A stretch of 64,000 nucleotides of DNA from contig NZ_BNCL01000007.1 in NCBI RefSeq assembly GCF_014656455.1, positions 1 through 64,000 on the forward strand, read 5' to 3'. The stretch is from Paracoccus aerius (GTDB lineage: Bacteria; Pseudomonadota; Alphaproteobacteria; Rhodobacterales; Rhodobacteraceae). Both the position numbers and the translations under genes were made by a program. A model generated the notes under the pieces. That model was given only the letters and a program-made list of their open reading frames with translations. It made no database searches and was not told the origin of the DNA. Position 1 is the first letter of the stretch. Each line of letters starts with the position of its first letter. Shown here piece by piece: positions 7,209-15,930 of the stretch.

Positions 7209-8900
7209 TCAGCCGCGCGGCTTGCTGCCGGGACGGCCGCCGCCCGAACCACCTGGCCGTCCGCCGGGCTTGCCGGAAAAGCGCGGCTTGTCGCCGCCGG
7301 CACCGCCGCGCGCGGGCTTCGGCCCGCCTGGTTTTCCAAAGGGCTTGCGATCCCCAGCCGGCTTGCCGCCCGGACGAGGACCGTCGCCCCGAGGCTTGAA
7401 GCCGCCCTTGGCCCGGTCGCCGCGCGGCTTGAACCCCTTGTCGCCGGGTTTTCCCTCTCCGCGCGGCTTGAAGCTCCGCCCGGCGTCATCGGCGTCGCGG
7501 CGGGGCTTGAACCCCCCTTCGGCACGATCCCCGCGGGACTTGAAGCCACGCTCTCCCTCGGGCCGGTCGCCACGCGGCTTGTAGCTGCGCTCACCTTCGG
7601 GCCGATCCCCACGGGGCTTGAAACCACCTTCCGGACGATCCCCACGGGGCTTGAAACCACCTTCCGGACGATCCCCACGAGGCTTGAAGCCGCCTTCGGG
7701 CCGGTCACCACGGGGCTTGAAGTCGCCCTCGGGTCGGTCGCCGCGCGGCTTGTATCCGGGCTTGCCACCTTGGCCTTCGCGGTCAGGCTTGGTGAAACGG
7801 GGACGGTCACCAAAGGCCCCGTCGCGATCCGTGCGCGGCTTGTCGGACCAACTGCGGGCGGGGCGGTCGCCGTCGCCTTGCGGGCGCTTGGCGCGGAACT
7901 GGGGCCGGTCGCCGCCTTCCTCGGATCGGGGCTTGCCGGACCAGGGGCGCGCCGGGCGGTCGCCGTCCTCGCGCGGGCCGGACTTGCGGGCAAAGCGGCC
8001 GTCGCCTTCGCCTCCTGACGCGCTGCGGAAGGTGCGGCGGGGCGCGTCACCGTCCTCGCGGCGCGGGCCGCGCGAGCCTTCGGCGCCACGCGGGCGCATC
8101 TCGCGTTCCTTCGGAGGTGTTTCCTCGCCGGTCAGCAGGCCGCCAAGCTGGTCGCGCAGCACGCGCTTCTTGACCTCGACCACCTCGTTCTTCTCCATCC
8201 CGGTCAGCTTGAAGGGACCATAGCCGATTCGGATCAGCCGGTTCACCTGAAGCCCGACATGGGACATCGCGCGGCGGATTTCGCGGTTCTTGCCTTCGCG
8301 GATGCCGACGGTCAGCCAGGCATTCGCGCCTTGCTGGCTGTCCAGCTTGATTTCCATCGGGGCGAATTCCTCGCCGTCGATGGTCGCGCCGCGGCGCAGG
8401 GGGGCGAAGGTCATGTCGCTGGGCGTGCCGTTGACCCGCACGCGGTAACGCCGCAGCCAGCCGGTCGAGGGCAGTTCCAGCCGGCGCTTCAATTCGCCGT
8501 CGTTGGTCAGCAGCAGCAGACCTTCGGAGGTCAGGTCAAGCCGGCCCACGGTCATCACGCGCGGCAGGTCGCGGGGCAGGGCATCAAACACCGTCTGGCG
8601 GCCCTTTTCGTCGGATTCCGTCGTCACCAGGCCCAAGGGCTTGTAATACAGCCACAGCCGGGTTTCCTGCGGCTCGTCCAGCTTCTTGCCGTCCACGACG
8701 ATGCGGTCGGTCGGCAGCACGTCAAGCGCCGGGCTGTCGATCTTCTTGCCGTTGACCGAAACACGACCTTCCAGGATCATCCGCTCGGCCTCGCGGCGGC
8801 TGGCGACGCCCGAGCGCGCCATCACCTTGGCAATGCGGTCGGGGGACTGGGCAGAGGCCGGGGTCTGGTCGGCGGATTTCGGGGCACTGTCGTCGGTCAT
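7209..8900 (-). CDS. rluB: 23S rRNA pseudouridine synthase, RluB/RsuA family, with long repetitive basic tail
   Basis: A 563-residue protein. An S4 RNA-binding domain (about residues 18-66: [19 protein letters not shown] onward) is followed by the RsuA/RluB catalytic domain with [16 protein letters not shown], whose Asp is the nucleophile for uridine isomerisation. The catalytic part ends near residue 260. The remaining roughly 300 residues are low-complexity, rich in G, K, R, D and P, with about eleven copies of [11 protein letters not shown]. The ATG has GGAG 8 nt upstream. RluB, RluE and RluF are hard to separate by eye; RluB-like is the usual single copy in this group. Confidence 0.88.
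   Translation of the reverse strand: MTDDSAPKSADQTPASAQSPDRIAKVMARSGVASRREAERMILEGRVSVNGKKIDSPALDVLPTDRIVVDGKKLDEPQETRLWLYYKPLGLVTTESDEKGRQTVFDALPRDLPRVMTVGRLDLTSEGLLLLTNDGELKRRLELPSTGWLRRYRVRVNGTPSDMTFAPLRRGATIDGEEFAPMEIKLDSQQGANAWLTVGIREGKNREIRRAMSHVGLQVNRLIRIGYGPFKLTGMEKNEVVEVKKRVLRDQLGGLLTGEETPPKEREMRPRGAEGSRGPRREDGDAPRRTFRSASGGEGDGRFARKSGPREDGDRPARPWSGKPRSEEGGDRPQFRAKRPQGDGDRPARSWSDKPRTDRDGAFGDRPRFTKPDREGQGGKPGYKPRGDRPEGDFKPRGDRPEGGFKPRGDRPEGGFKPRGDRPEGGFKPRGDRPEGERSYKPRGDRPEGERGFKSRGDRAEGGFKPRRDADDAGRSFKPRGEGKPGDKGFKPRGDRAKGGFKPRGDGPRPGGKPAGDRKPFGKPGGPKPARGGAGGDKPRFSGKPGGRPGGSGGGRPGSKPRG
7381..7758 (-). repeat. Tandem 33-nt coding repeats in the pseudouridine synthase tail
   Basis: About eleven in-frame units encode [11 protein letters not shown]. 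Six are exact at the KPRGDRPEG level and five are degenerate; the central copies are nearly identical in DNA, indicating recent slippage or recombination. Not a CRISPR array: the units are contiguous, in frame and lack spacers. Confidence 0.88.
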
Positions 8901-9010
8901 GGCGATATCTCCTGCGCATCGCTGCGGTGGCAAAGTCGCGCTTCTATCGGGCGCGGCAGGGCATGGAAAGGGCGACTTGCATGGCTGCCGCGCCCTTGCG
9001 ACAAGCGGGC

Positions 9011-9463
9011 ATGACCCGCTTCACCTCTCATATGGCCCTGGCGCTTGACCAGGCAAGGGCCGCCGCCCGCCGGGGCGAGGTTCCGGTGGGCGCGGTGGTG
9101 GTGGCCCCTGACGGCAGCGTGGTGTCGGCGGCAGGAAACCGTACGCGCGAGTTGTCGGACCCGACTGCCCATGCCGAGATCCTGGCGATTCGCGATGCCT
9201 GCCGGGCCGCGGGTTCCGAACGGCTGCCCGGCCATGACCTGTGGGTCACACTGGAACCTTGTCCGATGTGCGCGGCGGCAATCTCGGCCGCGCGGATCGG
9301 GCGGCTTTATTACGGGGCCAGCGACGTGCGGATGGGGGGCGTGGAACATGGGGCGCGGGTGTTCGACCACCCCCAATGCCACCACCGTCCCGCCGTCTAT
9401 GACGGCATCGGCGCAGACCCCGCGCGGGCGCTGTTGCAGGGGTTCTTCCAGACCCGCCGATGA
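9011..9463 (+). CDS. tadA: tRNA(adenine34) deaminase
   Basis: A 150-residue zinc deaminase of the cytidine-deaminase fold: H54-A55-E56 (zinc His and proton-shuttling Glu) and P83-C84-PM-C87. It converts A34 to inosine in tRNA-Arg(ACG), an essential decoding step. The start [10 protein letters not shown] matches the usual length; in-frame extension upstream has no RBS and lacks family similarity. It is divergent from the pseudouridine synthase gene and followed by tRNA-Gly. Confidence 0.93.
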   Translation: MTRFTSHMALALDQARAAARRGEVPVGAVVVAPDGSVVSAAGNRTRELSDPTAHAEILAIRDACRAAGSERLPGHDLWVTLEPCPMCAAAISAARIGRLYYGASDVRMGGVEHGARVFDHPQCHHRPAVYDGIGADPARALLQGFFQTRR

Positions 9464-9504
9464 TGGTTGCACGCCCCGCGCGGCTCGCCTATACGGTTTC
9501 CGAC

Positions 9505-9578
9505 GCGGGTGTAGCTCAATGGTAGAGCAGCAGCCTTCCAAGCTGAATACGTGGGTTCGATTCCCATCACCCGCTCCA
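9505..9578 (+). tRNA. tRNA-Gly (anticodon UCC)
   Basis: A 74-nt cloverleaf including an encoded CCA. Acceptor arms GCGGGTG/CACCCGC, D arm GCTC/GAGC, anticodon loop CTTCCAA (TCC), and T arm GTGGG-TTCGATT-CCCAT. Confidence 0.96.
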
Positions 9579-9598
9579 ACCATCATCCCTGACGGACA

Positions 9599-9931
9599 TC
9601 ACGGGCGCGCGGGCGGCCTGTCATCGGCGACGCTGTCCTTGCGAAGGACCGATTGCAGTTCCATCGTATCAGCGTCCACCCGCACCAGATGGCCCTGCAC
9701 GATGGCATAGCGGCTGCCGCGCGGTTCGGTGCCCAGGCCGTATCGGCCGGGCTGTTCGATGAAATCCACAAGATCCGCGGGCAGCACCTCTCCGGGAACA
9801 AGGGGGACAGCCGCGGCGCGAACGGGATCGGCCCCGGCCCGGCCCTGGGCCTGGGGGGTCGGGCCTTCGAAGACCGTCAATCCGACGGCCGCTGCTGCGG
9901 CAGTCGCGATCATCATGACCTTGTGTATCAT
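9599..9931 (-). CDS. Exported small protein with RcnB-like C-terminal motif
   Basis: A 110-residue protein with a signal peptide (MIHKVMMIATAAAAAVGL), an Ala/Pro linker and a C-terminal domain YGLGTEPRGSRYAIVQGHLV then RVDADTMEL. The G-x-RYA-V-G-LVRVD pattern resembles the RcnB-like periplasmic domain seen in many small alphaproteobacterial proteins; the match is by eye. The start was chosen to begin at the signal peptide; an upstream in-frame Met adds a charged, unsupported extension. Confidence 0.68.
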   Translation of the reverse strand: MIHKVMMIATAAAAAVGLTVFEGPTPQAQGRAGADPVRAAAVPLVPGEVLPADLVDFIEQPGRYGLGTEPRGSRYAIVQGHLVRVDADTMELQSVLRKDSVADDRPPARP

Positions 9932-10016
9932 CGTCTCGCCGGTTCTTCTGTCCTTATCGTTCGAAAACAAGGCAAGGACTGCGGCGGTTCCATCGACGCG
10001 TCACAGTTCCGTCGCG

Positions 10017-10883
10017 TTAGCGGTTTTTTCCGGCGAAGCGTGGCAACATTGCCGAAAAGTCGCGGCCCCGGCCGTCTTCATGCTCGACGAACTGGTGATA
10101 AAGCTGTTGGGCAAGCGCACCCATCGGCGTGTCCGCCCCGGCCGAGGACGCAGCCGCCTGCGACAGATTCAGGTCCTTGAGCATCAGTTCCGCCGCAAAG
10201 CCGGGCTTGTAGTCATTGTCGGCGGGCGATTTCGGGCCGACGCCGGGCGCCGGGCAATAGGCGTTCATGGACCAGCTATAGCCGGACGAAGTGGACACCA
10301 CGTCGAACATCTTCTGCCGGTCCAGGCCCAGCTTGTCGGCAAGCGCGAAGGCCTCGCAGGTGGCGATCATGGTGACGCCCAGGATCATGTTGTTGCAGAT
10401 CTTGGCGGCCTGACCGGCACCGGCATCGCCGCAGTGGACGGCCTTCTGGCCCATGATATCGAACAGCGGCTGGACGGTCGCGAAAGCATCATCCGGCCCG
10501 CCCACCATGAAGGTCAGCGTGCCTGCCTGCGCGCCGCCGATCCCGCCGGACACGGGGGCGTCAAGCGCCGCCAGTCCCGCCGCCTGGGCCTGCTGGGCCA
10601 CGGCGCGGGCGCTGTCCACGTCCACGGTGGAACAGTCGCACAGGACCGCGCCTGGCTTCATGGCCGGGATCACCTGGTCGGCCACCGTGCGCAGGATCTG
10701 GCCGTTGGGCAGCATGGTGATGACCACGTCCGCATCCGACGCGGCGGCGGCGGCACTGTCGGCCAGGGTCAGGCCATCGGAGCGGGCGGCGGTGTCGAAG
10801 CCCGTCACCTGATGCCCCGCCTGCGCCAGGTTCAGGGCCATCGGCGCGCCCATGTTGCCAAGCCCGATGAATGCGATCTTCAT
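10017..10883 (-). CDS. mmsB: 3-hydroxyisobutyrate dehydrogenase
   Basis: A 288-residue beta-hydroxyacid dehydrogenase: N-terminal NAD-binding IAFIGLGNMGAPMA, substrate motif DAPVSGGIGGAQAGTLT (S112), and catalytic K161 in AAKICNN. It oxidises 3-hydroxyisobutyrate to methylmalonate semialdehyde in valine breakdown. The ATG overlaps the stop of the preceding hydrolase gene by 4 nt, so the two are translationally coupled. Last gene of the acyl-CoA dehydrogenase-hydrolase-mmsB run. Confidence 0.94.
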   Translation of the reverse strand: MKIAFIGLGNMGAPMALNLAQAGHQVTGFDTAARSDGLTLADSAAAAASDADVVITMLPNGQILRTVADQVIPAMKPGAVLCDCSTVDVDSARAVAQQAQAAGLAALDAPVSGGIGGAQAGTLTFMVGGPDDAFATVQPLFDIMGQKAVHCGDAGAGQAAKICNNMILGVTMIATCEAFALADKLGLDRQKMFDVVSTSSGYSWSMNAYCPAPGVGPKSPADNDYKPGFAAELMLKDLNLSQAAASSAGADTPMGALAQQLYHQFVEHEDGRGRDFSAMLPRFAGKNR

Positions 10884-11887
10884 GCCCGTTCCTCCCAATC
10901 CAGCTCGTTCGGTCCAAGGGGCGCCAGCAGCGCCGCGACATTGTCGGGGCTGGCATCGGCCATCCACTTGGGCTTGCGGTCCTTGTCGATGATCTGCGCA
11001 CGCACGCCTTCCAGGAAGTCGGTGTCCTGCGTCGCGCGATAGGTAAAGCGGTATTCGCGGGCCAGCGAATCCTGCATCCGGCTGTCGCCCCGCGCTGCCC
11101 GCACCATGGCCAGACCCGCCGCCATCGACAGGGGCGAATTGGCGTGGAGGATCTTCAGCACCTGCGCGTTGCCGTCTTCCTCAAGCGCGTCGATGATGTC
11201 GGGCACCGTCTCCGCGGCAAAGGGCGACAGATCCATCGTCCGCAGGGGGGCAGTGGGGGCGTGTGCACCTTCGATCAAGGACAGATCGCCCGTTTCCTCC
11301 AGCCGAGCGATCAGGTCGGGCCATTCGCTTTCGGGCAGGTAGGTGTCGGCAAAGCCCGCGTGGATCGCGTCGCCCGCGCCCATCCGCGCGCCCGTCAGCG
11401 CCAGGTATTCGCCGATCCGGCCCGGCGCGCGGGACAGAAGCCAAGTGCCGCCCACGTCGGGGATCAGGCCGATGCCGGATTCGGGCATGGCGATCTGGGT
11501 CGTGTCACCCACGATGCGGTGGCTGGCATGGCCGCCCATGCCCACGCCGCCGCCCATCACGAAGCCCTGCATCAAGGCGACGATGGGCTTGGGATAATCG
11601 GCAATGGCCGCGTTCATGCGGTATTCGTCGGCGAAGAAGCGTTGCCCCGCCGCATGTTCGCCCGCCAGCCCGGCGCGATAGACGGCAGCGATGTCGCCGC
11701 CCGCGCAGAAGGCCCGGTCGCCTTCCGCGTCGATGATGACAAGCGCCACGTCGGCATCATCGTGCCAGCCGTCCAGGGCGCGGTGGATCGTCCTTGCCAT
11801 CTCGTGGCTCAGGGCGTTCAGGGCCTTGGGCCGGGTAAAGGTGATGCGCCCGGCGCGGCCGGTCTTGCGGATGTTCAGATCGTCCAC
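10880..11887 (-). CDS. 3-hydroxyisobutyryl-CoA hydrolase (crotonase family)
   Basis: A 335-residue crotonase-fold protein with the oxyanion-hole segments FCAGGDIAAVY and GGGVGMGGHASHRI, and the PESGIGLIPDVGGTWLLSR signature of HIBYL-CoA hydrolases. Its length (about 335-350) separates it from 260-residue enoyl-CoA hydratases. It releases 3-hydroxyisobutyrate from its CoA ester. The start is GTG (minus-strand codon at 11,885-11,887), 3 nt after the upstream stop with a G-rich RBS. Cytosolic valine pathway, between the acyl-CoA dehydrogenase and mmsB. Confidence 0.9.
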   Translation of the reverse strand: MDDLNIRKTGRAGRITFTRPKALNALSHEMARTIHRALDGWHDDADVALVIIDAEGDRAFCAGGDIAAVYRAGLAGEHAAGQRFFADEYRMNAAIADYPKPIVALMQGFVMGGGVGMGGHASHRIVGDTTQIAMPESGIGLIPDVGGTWLLSRAPGRIGEYLALTGARMGAGDAIHAGFADTYLPESEWPDLIARLEETGDLSLIEGAHAPTAPLRTMDLSPFAAETVPDIIDALEEDGNAQVLKILHANSPLSMAAGLAMVRAARGDSRMQDSLAREYRFTYRATQDTDFLEGVRAQIIDKDRKPKWMADASPDNVAALLAPLGPNELDWEERA

Positions 11888-11890
11888 GTT

Positions 11891-13036
11891 CTACCCCCGT
11901 TCGGCCAGCATCGCCCGCGCGACGATCAGGCGCATGATCTCGTTCGTGCCTTCAAGGATCTGGTGGACGCGCAGGTCGCGCACGATCTTCTCGATCCCGT
12001 AATCGGCCAGATAGCCATAGCCGCCATGCAGTTGCAGGCACTGGTTCGCGACCTCGAAGGCGCGGTCGGTCACGTGCAGCTTGGCCATCGCGCAGAACTT
12101 GGTGGCATCCGGGGCGCGGCTGTCAAGCTTCCAGGCCGCCTGGCGTAGGAAGATGCGCGCCGATTGCAGCGCCGTCTCCATCTCGGCCAGACGGAACTGC
12201 AGCGCCTGGAACTGGTCGAGGCTTTGCCCAAAGGCGCGGCGCTCGCCCATATAGGCGACGCTCGCGTCAAGCGCCGCCTGCGCCCCGCCAAGCGCCGCCG
12301 CCGCGATGTTCAGCCGCCCGCCGTCAAGGCCCGCCATGGCATAGGCAAAGCCGCGGCCTTCCTCGCCCAGCAGGTGGTCGGCGGGAATGTCGCAATCATC
12401 GAACTGGACCTGCGCGGTGGGCTGGGCCTTCCAGCCCATCTTCTGTTCCAGGGCGCCGAAGGACAGGCCGGGGACGCCGTCGGGAACGATCACCGCGCTG
12501 ATGCCCTTGGGACCGTCGGCCCCCGTGCGCACCATTGCGATATAGGCGTCGGAATAGCTGCCGCCCGAGATGAAGGCCTTGGTCCCGTTCAGCCGCCAGC
12601 CCGCATCTGTCCGGTCCGCCCGCGTCCGCAGGGCCGCCGCGTCCGAACCGCTGCCGGGTTCGGTCAGGGCATAGCTGAAGACCGTCTCCATGCTGCAAAG
12701 CCCCGGCAGCCAGCGGGCTTTGGCTTCGGGCGATCCGAACTTGTCGATCATGCCCCCGCACATGTTGTGGATCGACAGAAAAGCCGCGACCGAGGGGCAG
12801 GCCATGGCAAGCGCCTCGAACACAAGGGTGCCGTCCAGACGCGACAGGCCGGCCCCGCCGTATTCCTCGGACACGTAAAGCCCGCCAAAGCCCAGTTGCG
12901 CCACGTCGGCCCACAGATCGCGCGGGATGGTGCCGGCCTCTTCCCAGGCGCGGGCATGGGGGGCGATGCGGTCCTGGCCGAAGTCGCGCGCCATGTCGAA
13001 GATGGCCTGCTGTTCCTCGCTTGGTGCGAAGTCCAT
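11891..13036 (-). CDS. Acyl-CoA dehydrogenase, probably isobutyryl-CoA dehydrogenase
   Basis: A 381-residue flavoprotein dehydrogenase: YALTEPGSGSDAAALRT and FISGGS FAD-contact segments, and C-terminal LHGGYGYLADYGIEKIVRDL with LEGTNEIMRLI typical of short/branched-chain enzymes. It is expected to convert isobutyryl-CoA to methacrylyl-CoA. GGGAGG precedes the ATG. Substrate assignment rests on the downstream HIBYL-CoA hydrolase and mmsB; the sequence alone would not exclude another short-chain acyl-CoA. A hydratase for methacrylyl-CoA is not in the cluster. Confidence 0.88.
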   Translation of the reverse strand: MDFAPSEEQQAIFDMARDFGQDRIAPHARAWEEAGTIPRDLWADVAQLGFGGLYVSEEYGGAGLSRLDGTLVFEALAMACPSVAAFLSIHNMCGGMIDKFGSPEAKARWLPGLCSMETVFSYALTEPGSGSDAAALRTRADRTDAGWRLNGTKAFISGGSYSDAYIAMVRTGADGPKGISAVIVPDGVPGLSFGALEQKMGWKAQPTAQVQFDDCDIPADHLLGEEGRGFAYAMAGLDGGRLNIAAAALGGAQAALDASVAYMGERRAFGQSLDQFQALQFRLAEMETALQSARIFLRQAAWKLDSRAPDATKFCAMAKLHVTDRAFEVANQCLQLHGGYGYLADYGIEKIVRDLRVHQILEGTNEIMRLIVARAMLAERG

Positions 13037-13054
13037 GTCCTCATCCCTCCCCTT

Positions 13055-13074
13055 AATTGAACATGCGTTTAATT
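13055..13074. promoter_or_regulatory. Imperfect palindrome upstream of the valine-degradation operon
   Basis: Half-sites AATTGAAC and GTTTAATT around ATGC, matching at 7 of 8 paired positions, 18-38 bp upstream of the acyl-CoA dehydrogenase ATG. The TTnAAC-N4-GTTnAA shape resembles operators of TetR-type regulators of acyl-CoA metabolism; the regulator is not identified. Confidence 0.55.
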
Positions 13075-13101
13075 GCCTCAGGATGCTGCCGCTGGCAAGG
13101 G

Positions 13102-14232
13102 TCACAGGCCGAGGTGGAACTCGGCCATCAGGTGGCGCACCAGTTCGGCCATCGCTTCGTCGCGGGTGGCGCCTGCGGCCAGGGCGCGCGACAGGACGGC
13201 GCGTTGCCGTGCGGCCGATCCGCCCCCGGCCACCATGTCCCTGGCGCGGGCCACCTGGGGTTGGCTGCCCAGGGCATCGGCGTCCTGGGCAATCAGCGCC
13301 AGCCAGTCCTCGAGAGCCTGGGCAAAGGGGATGATCCGGCCCGCGCCGAAGTCGATGGGGCCTTCCGCCAGGCCATAGCGCGCGGCGCGCCAGCGGTTTT
13401 CCCCCAGCAGGAAGGGGTCGTATTGCCGCCACCGCTGGTTCTGGCGCGACAGGCGCCACAGCATCCGCAGCGTGGCCTGGTTCAGCGCGGCCAGCGTAAC
13501 CGTGTCGTCCAGCCGGGGCGAGGCATCGCAGACCCGCGTTTCCAGCGTCGGGAACCGGGAAGACGGGCGCAGGTCCCACCATATCTTGCTGCTGTCCTCG
13601 ATCACGCCCAGGTCCACCAGCACCTGCACGGATCGTTCGAATTCGTCCCAACCACCGAACTGCGGGGGAAAGCCGGTCCGGGGCATCCCGCCGAAGACCG
13701 TGGTGCGATAGGACGCAAGCCCGGTATCGCTGCCCTGCCAGAACGGGCTTGATGCCGACAGCGCCAGCAGATGCGGCAGGAAATAGGACAATTGGTTCAT
13801 CAGGTCGATGCGCTGGGCGGGCGACGGTATGCCCACATGGACGTGCATCCCGCAGATCAGCATCCGGCGCGACACCGCACCCAAGGCCCGCGACAGTTGG
13901 TGATAACGGTCCTTGTCGGTGTGGAACTGGTCGCGCCAATCGGCAAAGGGGTGGCAGGAGGCCGAGATCGGGGCCAGCCCGTATTCCCCCGCGATCCGTG
14001 CCACGGTGCGGCGCAGATGGGCCAGGTGGCCCCGCGCTTCGCCGATGTCGGCGGAAACGGGGGTCCCGACCTCGATCTGGCAGCGCAGGAACTCGGGGCT
14101 GACGCTGTCGCCCAGGGCGTCCCGGCAGGCAGCCATCAGCGCGTCGGGCGCCGGGGCCAGATCGCCCGTCTGCGGATCGACGAGAAGATATTCCTCCTCG
14201 ATGCCAAGGGTGAAGTCGGGATCGTCGGACAT
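13102..14232 (-). CDS. Carboxylate-amine ligase, YbdK / glutamate-cysteine ligase 2 family
   Basis: A 376-residue ATP-grasp-like GCS2 protein: N-terminal [10 protein letters not shown] (metal and ATP site), CGMHVHVGI and the conserved [16 protein letters not shown] region. Family members join Glu and Cys weakly or have unknown acceptors, so gamma-glutamyl ligase activity is likely but the substrate is not known. AGGAAG precedes the ATG. It lies between mmsA and the acyl-CoA dehydrogenase on the same strand but is separated from both by a terminator-like hairpin and an operator-like region, so it may be its own unit. Confidence 0.87.
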   Translation of the reverse strand: MSDDPDFTLGIEEEYLLVDPQTGDLAPAPDALMAACRDALGDSVSPEFLRCQIEVGTPVSADIGEARGHLAHLRRTVARIAGEYGLAPISASCHPFADWRDQFHTDKDRYHQLSRALGAVSRRMLICGMHVHVGIPSPAQRIDLMNQLSYFLPHLLALSASSPFWQGSDTGLASYRTTVFGGMPRTGFPPQFGGWDEFERSVQVLVDLGVIEDSSKIWWDLRPSSRFPTLETRVCDASPRLDDTVTLAALNQATLRMLWRLSRQNQRWRQYDPFLLGENRWRAARYGLAEGPIDFGAGRIIPFAQALEDWLALIAQDADALGSQPQVARARDMVAGGGSAARQRAVLSRALAAGATRDEAMAELVRHLMAEFHLGL

Positions 14233-14301
14233 GGGCTTCCTGTGCTGGCCTGGCGGGATGGAAATGCGCGGCTGCCGGCAATGCAAGGGGCGGATAAGGA
14301 A

Positions 14302-14325
14302 AAGGGCGGGGATGATCTCGCCCTT
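14302..14325 (-). terminator. Terminator downstream of mmsA
   Basis: Minus strand AAGGGCG, 10-nt loop, CGCCCTT followed by TTCCTTAT, 8 nt after the mmsA stop. Confidence 0.62.
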
Positions 14326-14332
14326 CGGCCTG

Positions 14333-15832
14333 TCAGTCCATGGCGCGGAAGTTGAACTCTCCGCCTTCCTTGATGCCCGAGGGCCAGCGGGCGGTGACCG
14401 TCTTGGTGCGCGTGTAGAAGCGGAAGGCGTCGGGGCCGTGCTGGTTCAGGTCGCCGAAGCCCGACTTCTTCCAGCCGCCAAAGGTGTGGTAGGCCAGCGG
14501 AACCGGGATCGGCACGTTGATCCCCACCATGCCGATGTTGATGCGGCTGGCGAAATCCCGGGCGGTGTCGCCGTCGCGGGTATAGATCGCGGTGCCGTTG
14601 CCGTATTCGTGGCTCATCGCCAGGCCGATGGCTTCCTCGTAGGATCCGGCGCGGACGGTGGACAGGACGGGGCCGAAGATCTCGGTCTTGTAGATGTCCA
14701 TGTCGGGGGTCACGCGGTCGAACAGGTGCGGGCCGACGAAGAAGCCGTTCTCGTATCCCTGCAGGTTGAAGTCGCGGCCGTCCACGACCAGTTCCGCGCC
14801 CTGGTCGATGCCCGACTGCACCAGCCGCAGGATGTTTTCCTTGGCCGCCCTGGTCACGACGGGGCCGTAATCCACGTCATTGCCGGCGGTATAGGGGCCG
14901 ACCTTCAGCTTCTCGATCCGCGGGACCAGACGCTCGATCAGCGCGTCGGCGGTCTTTTCGCCCACCGGAACGGCCACGGAAATCGCCATGCAGCGTTCGC
15001 CCGCCGCGCCATAGCCTGCGCCCACAAGGGCGTCGGCCGCCTGGTCCAGATCGGCGTCCGGCATGATGATCATGTGGTTCTTGGCGCCGCCGAAGCACTG
15101 CGCCCGCTTGCCGGTCGCCGCCGCGCGTTCATAGATGTACTGCGCGATCGGGGTGGAACCCACGAAGCCCACGGCCTGGATCACCGGGTTGTCCAGGATT
15201 GCATCAACGCTATCCTTGTCGCCGTTGACGACCTGCAAGACGCCATCGGGCAGCCCGGCCTCCTGCAGCAGTTGCGCCAGCATCAGCGGCACGGAGGGGT
15301 CGCGTTCGGACGGCTTCAGGATCATCGCGTTCCCGGCGGCCAGGGCGGGGCCCATCTTCCACAAGGGGATCATGGCCGGGAAGTTGAAGGGCGTGATGCC
15401 CGCCACGACGCCCAGCGGCTGGCGCATGGAATACATGTCGATGCCGGGGCCGGCGCTGTCGGTGAATTCGCCCTTCAGCAGATGCGGCGCGCCGATGCAG
15501 AACTCGATCACCTCAAGCCCGCGCTGGATGTCTCCCTTGGCGTCGGGAAAGGTCTTGCCGTGTTCGCTGGACAAGGCCTCGGCCAGCTTGTCCATGTCGC
15601 GGTTTATCAGGCCGACAAAGGCCATCATCACGCGGGCACGGCGCTGCGGGTTGGTGGCGCCCCAGGCCACCTGCGCCTCGGCGGCGCGGGCGACTGCGTG
15701 GTCAAGCTCGGCCTTGGTGGCCAGCGACAGGCGCGCCTGGACCTCGCCCGTGGCAGGATTGAAGACGTCGGAAAAGCGGCCCGAGGTGCCCTTGTATTCC
15801 TTGCCGTCGATCCAGTGGTGAATCTCTTTCAT
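14333..15832 (-). CDS. mmsA: CoA-acylating methylmalonate-semialdehyde dehydrogenase
   Basis: A 499-residue aldehyde dehydrogenase of the MMSDH subfamily: [19 protein letters not shown] cofactor segment and catalytic C281 in GERCMAIS. It turns methylmalonate semialdehyde into propionyl-CoA, CO2 and NADH, finishing valine (and part of myo-inositol and thymine) breakdown. AGGAGG precedes the ATG. A divergent LysR gene lies 98 bp away with a TTTGCAAA-containing dyad between. Separated from mmsB by the hydrolase, dehydrogenase and YbdK-type genes rather than adjacent. Confidence 0.95.
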   Translation of the reverse strand: MKEIHHWIDGKEYKGTSGRFSDVFNPATGEVQARLSLATKAELDHAVARAAEAQVAWGATNPQRRARVMMAFVGLINRDMDKLAEALSSEHGKTFPDAKGDIQRGLEVIEFCIGAPHLLKGEFTDSAGPGIDMYSMRQPLGVVAGITPFNFPAMIPLWKMGPALAAGNAMILKPSERDPSVPLMLAQLLQEAGLPDGVLQVVNGDKDSVDAILDNPVIQAVGFVGSTPIAQYIYERAAATGKRAQCFGGAKNHMIIMPDADLDQAADALVGAGYGAAGERCMAISVAVPVGEKTADALIERLVPRIEKLKVGPYTAGNDVDYGPVVTRAAKENILRLVQSGIDQGAELVVDGRDFNLQGYENGFFVGPHLFDRVTPDMDIYKTEIFGPVLSTVRAGSYEEAIGLAMSHEYGNGTAIYTRDGDTARDFASRINIGMVGINVPIPVPLAYHTFGGWKKSGFGDLNQHGPDAFRFYTRTKTVTARWPSGIKEGGEFNFRAMD

Positions 15833-15903
15833 CGAATCCTCCTTGGTTGGACGCAGCCTAGCCTTGCGGATTTGCCGGATAAAGAGGAAGGATGGCAAAG
15901 ACG

Positions 15904-15921
15904 TTTTGCGTTTTTGCAAAA
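15904..15921. promoter_or_regulatory. Perfect dyad with a TTTGCAAA core between mmsA and the LysR gene
   Basis: TTTTGC, 6-bp centre, GCAAAA: perfect 6-bp arms. TTTGCAAA is read at 15,913-15,920. It ends 9 bp before the LysR ATG and lies 72-89 bp upstream of mmsA. It may be the LysR autoregulatory site or, since TTTGCAAA is the reported ScfR (PccR/RamB type) core, a site for the short-chain acyl-CoA regulators encoded at 22.5-25.3 kb. Confidence 0.55.
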
Positions 15922-15930
15922 AGGGCGGGC

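Noticed and set aside
7381..7758. Possible CRISPR-like array
   Set aside because: Repeats are contiguous, in frame within a protein and lack spacers.
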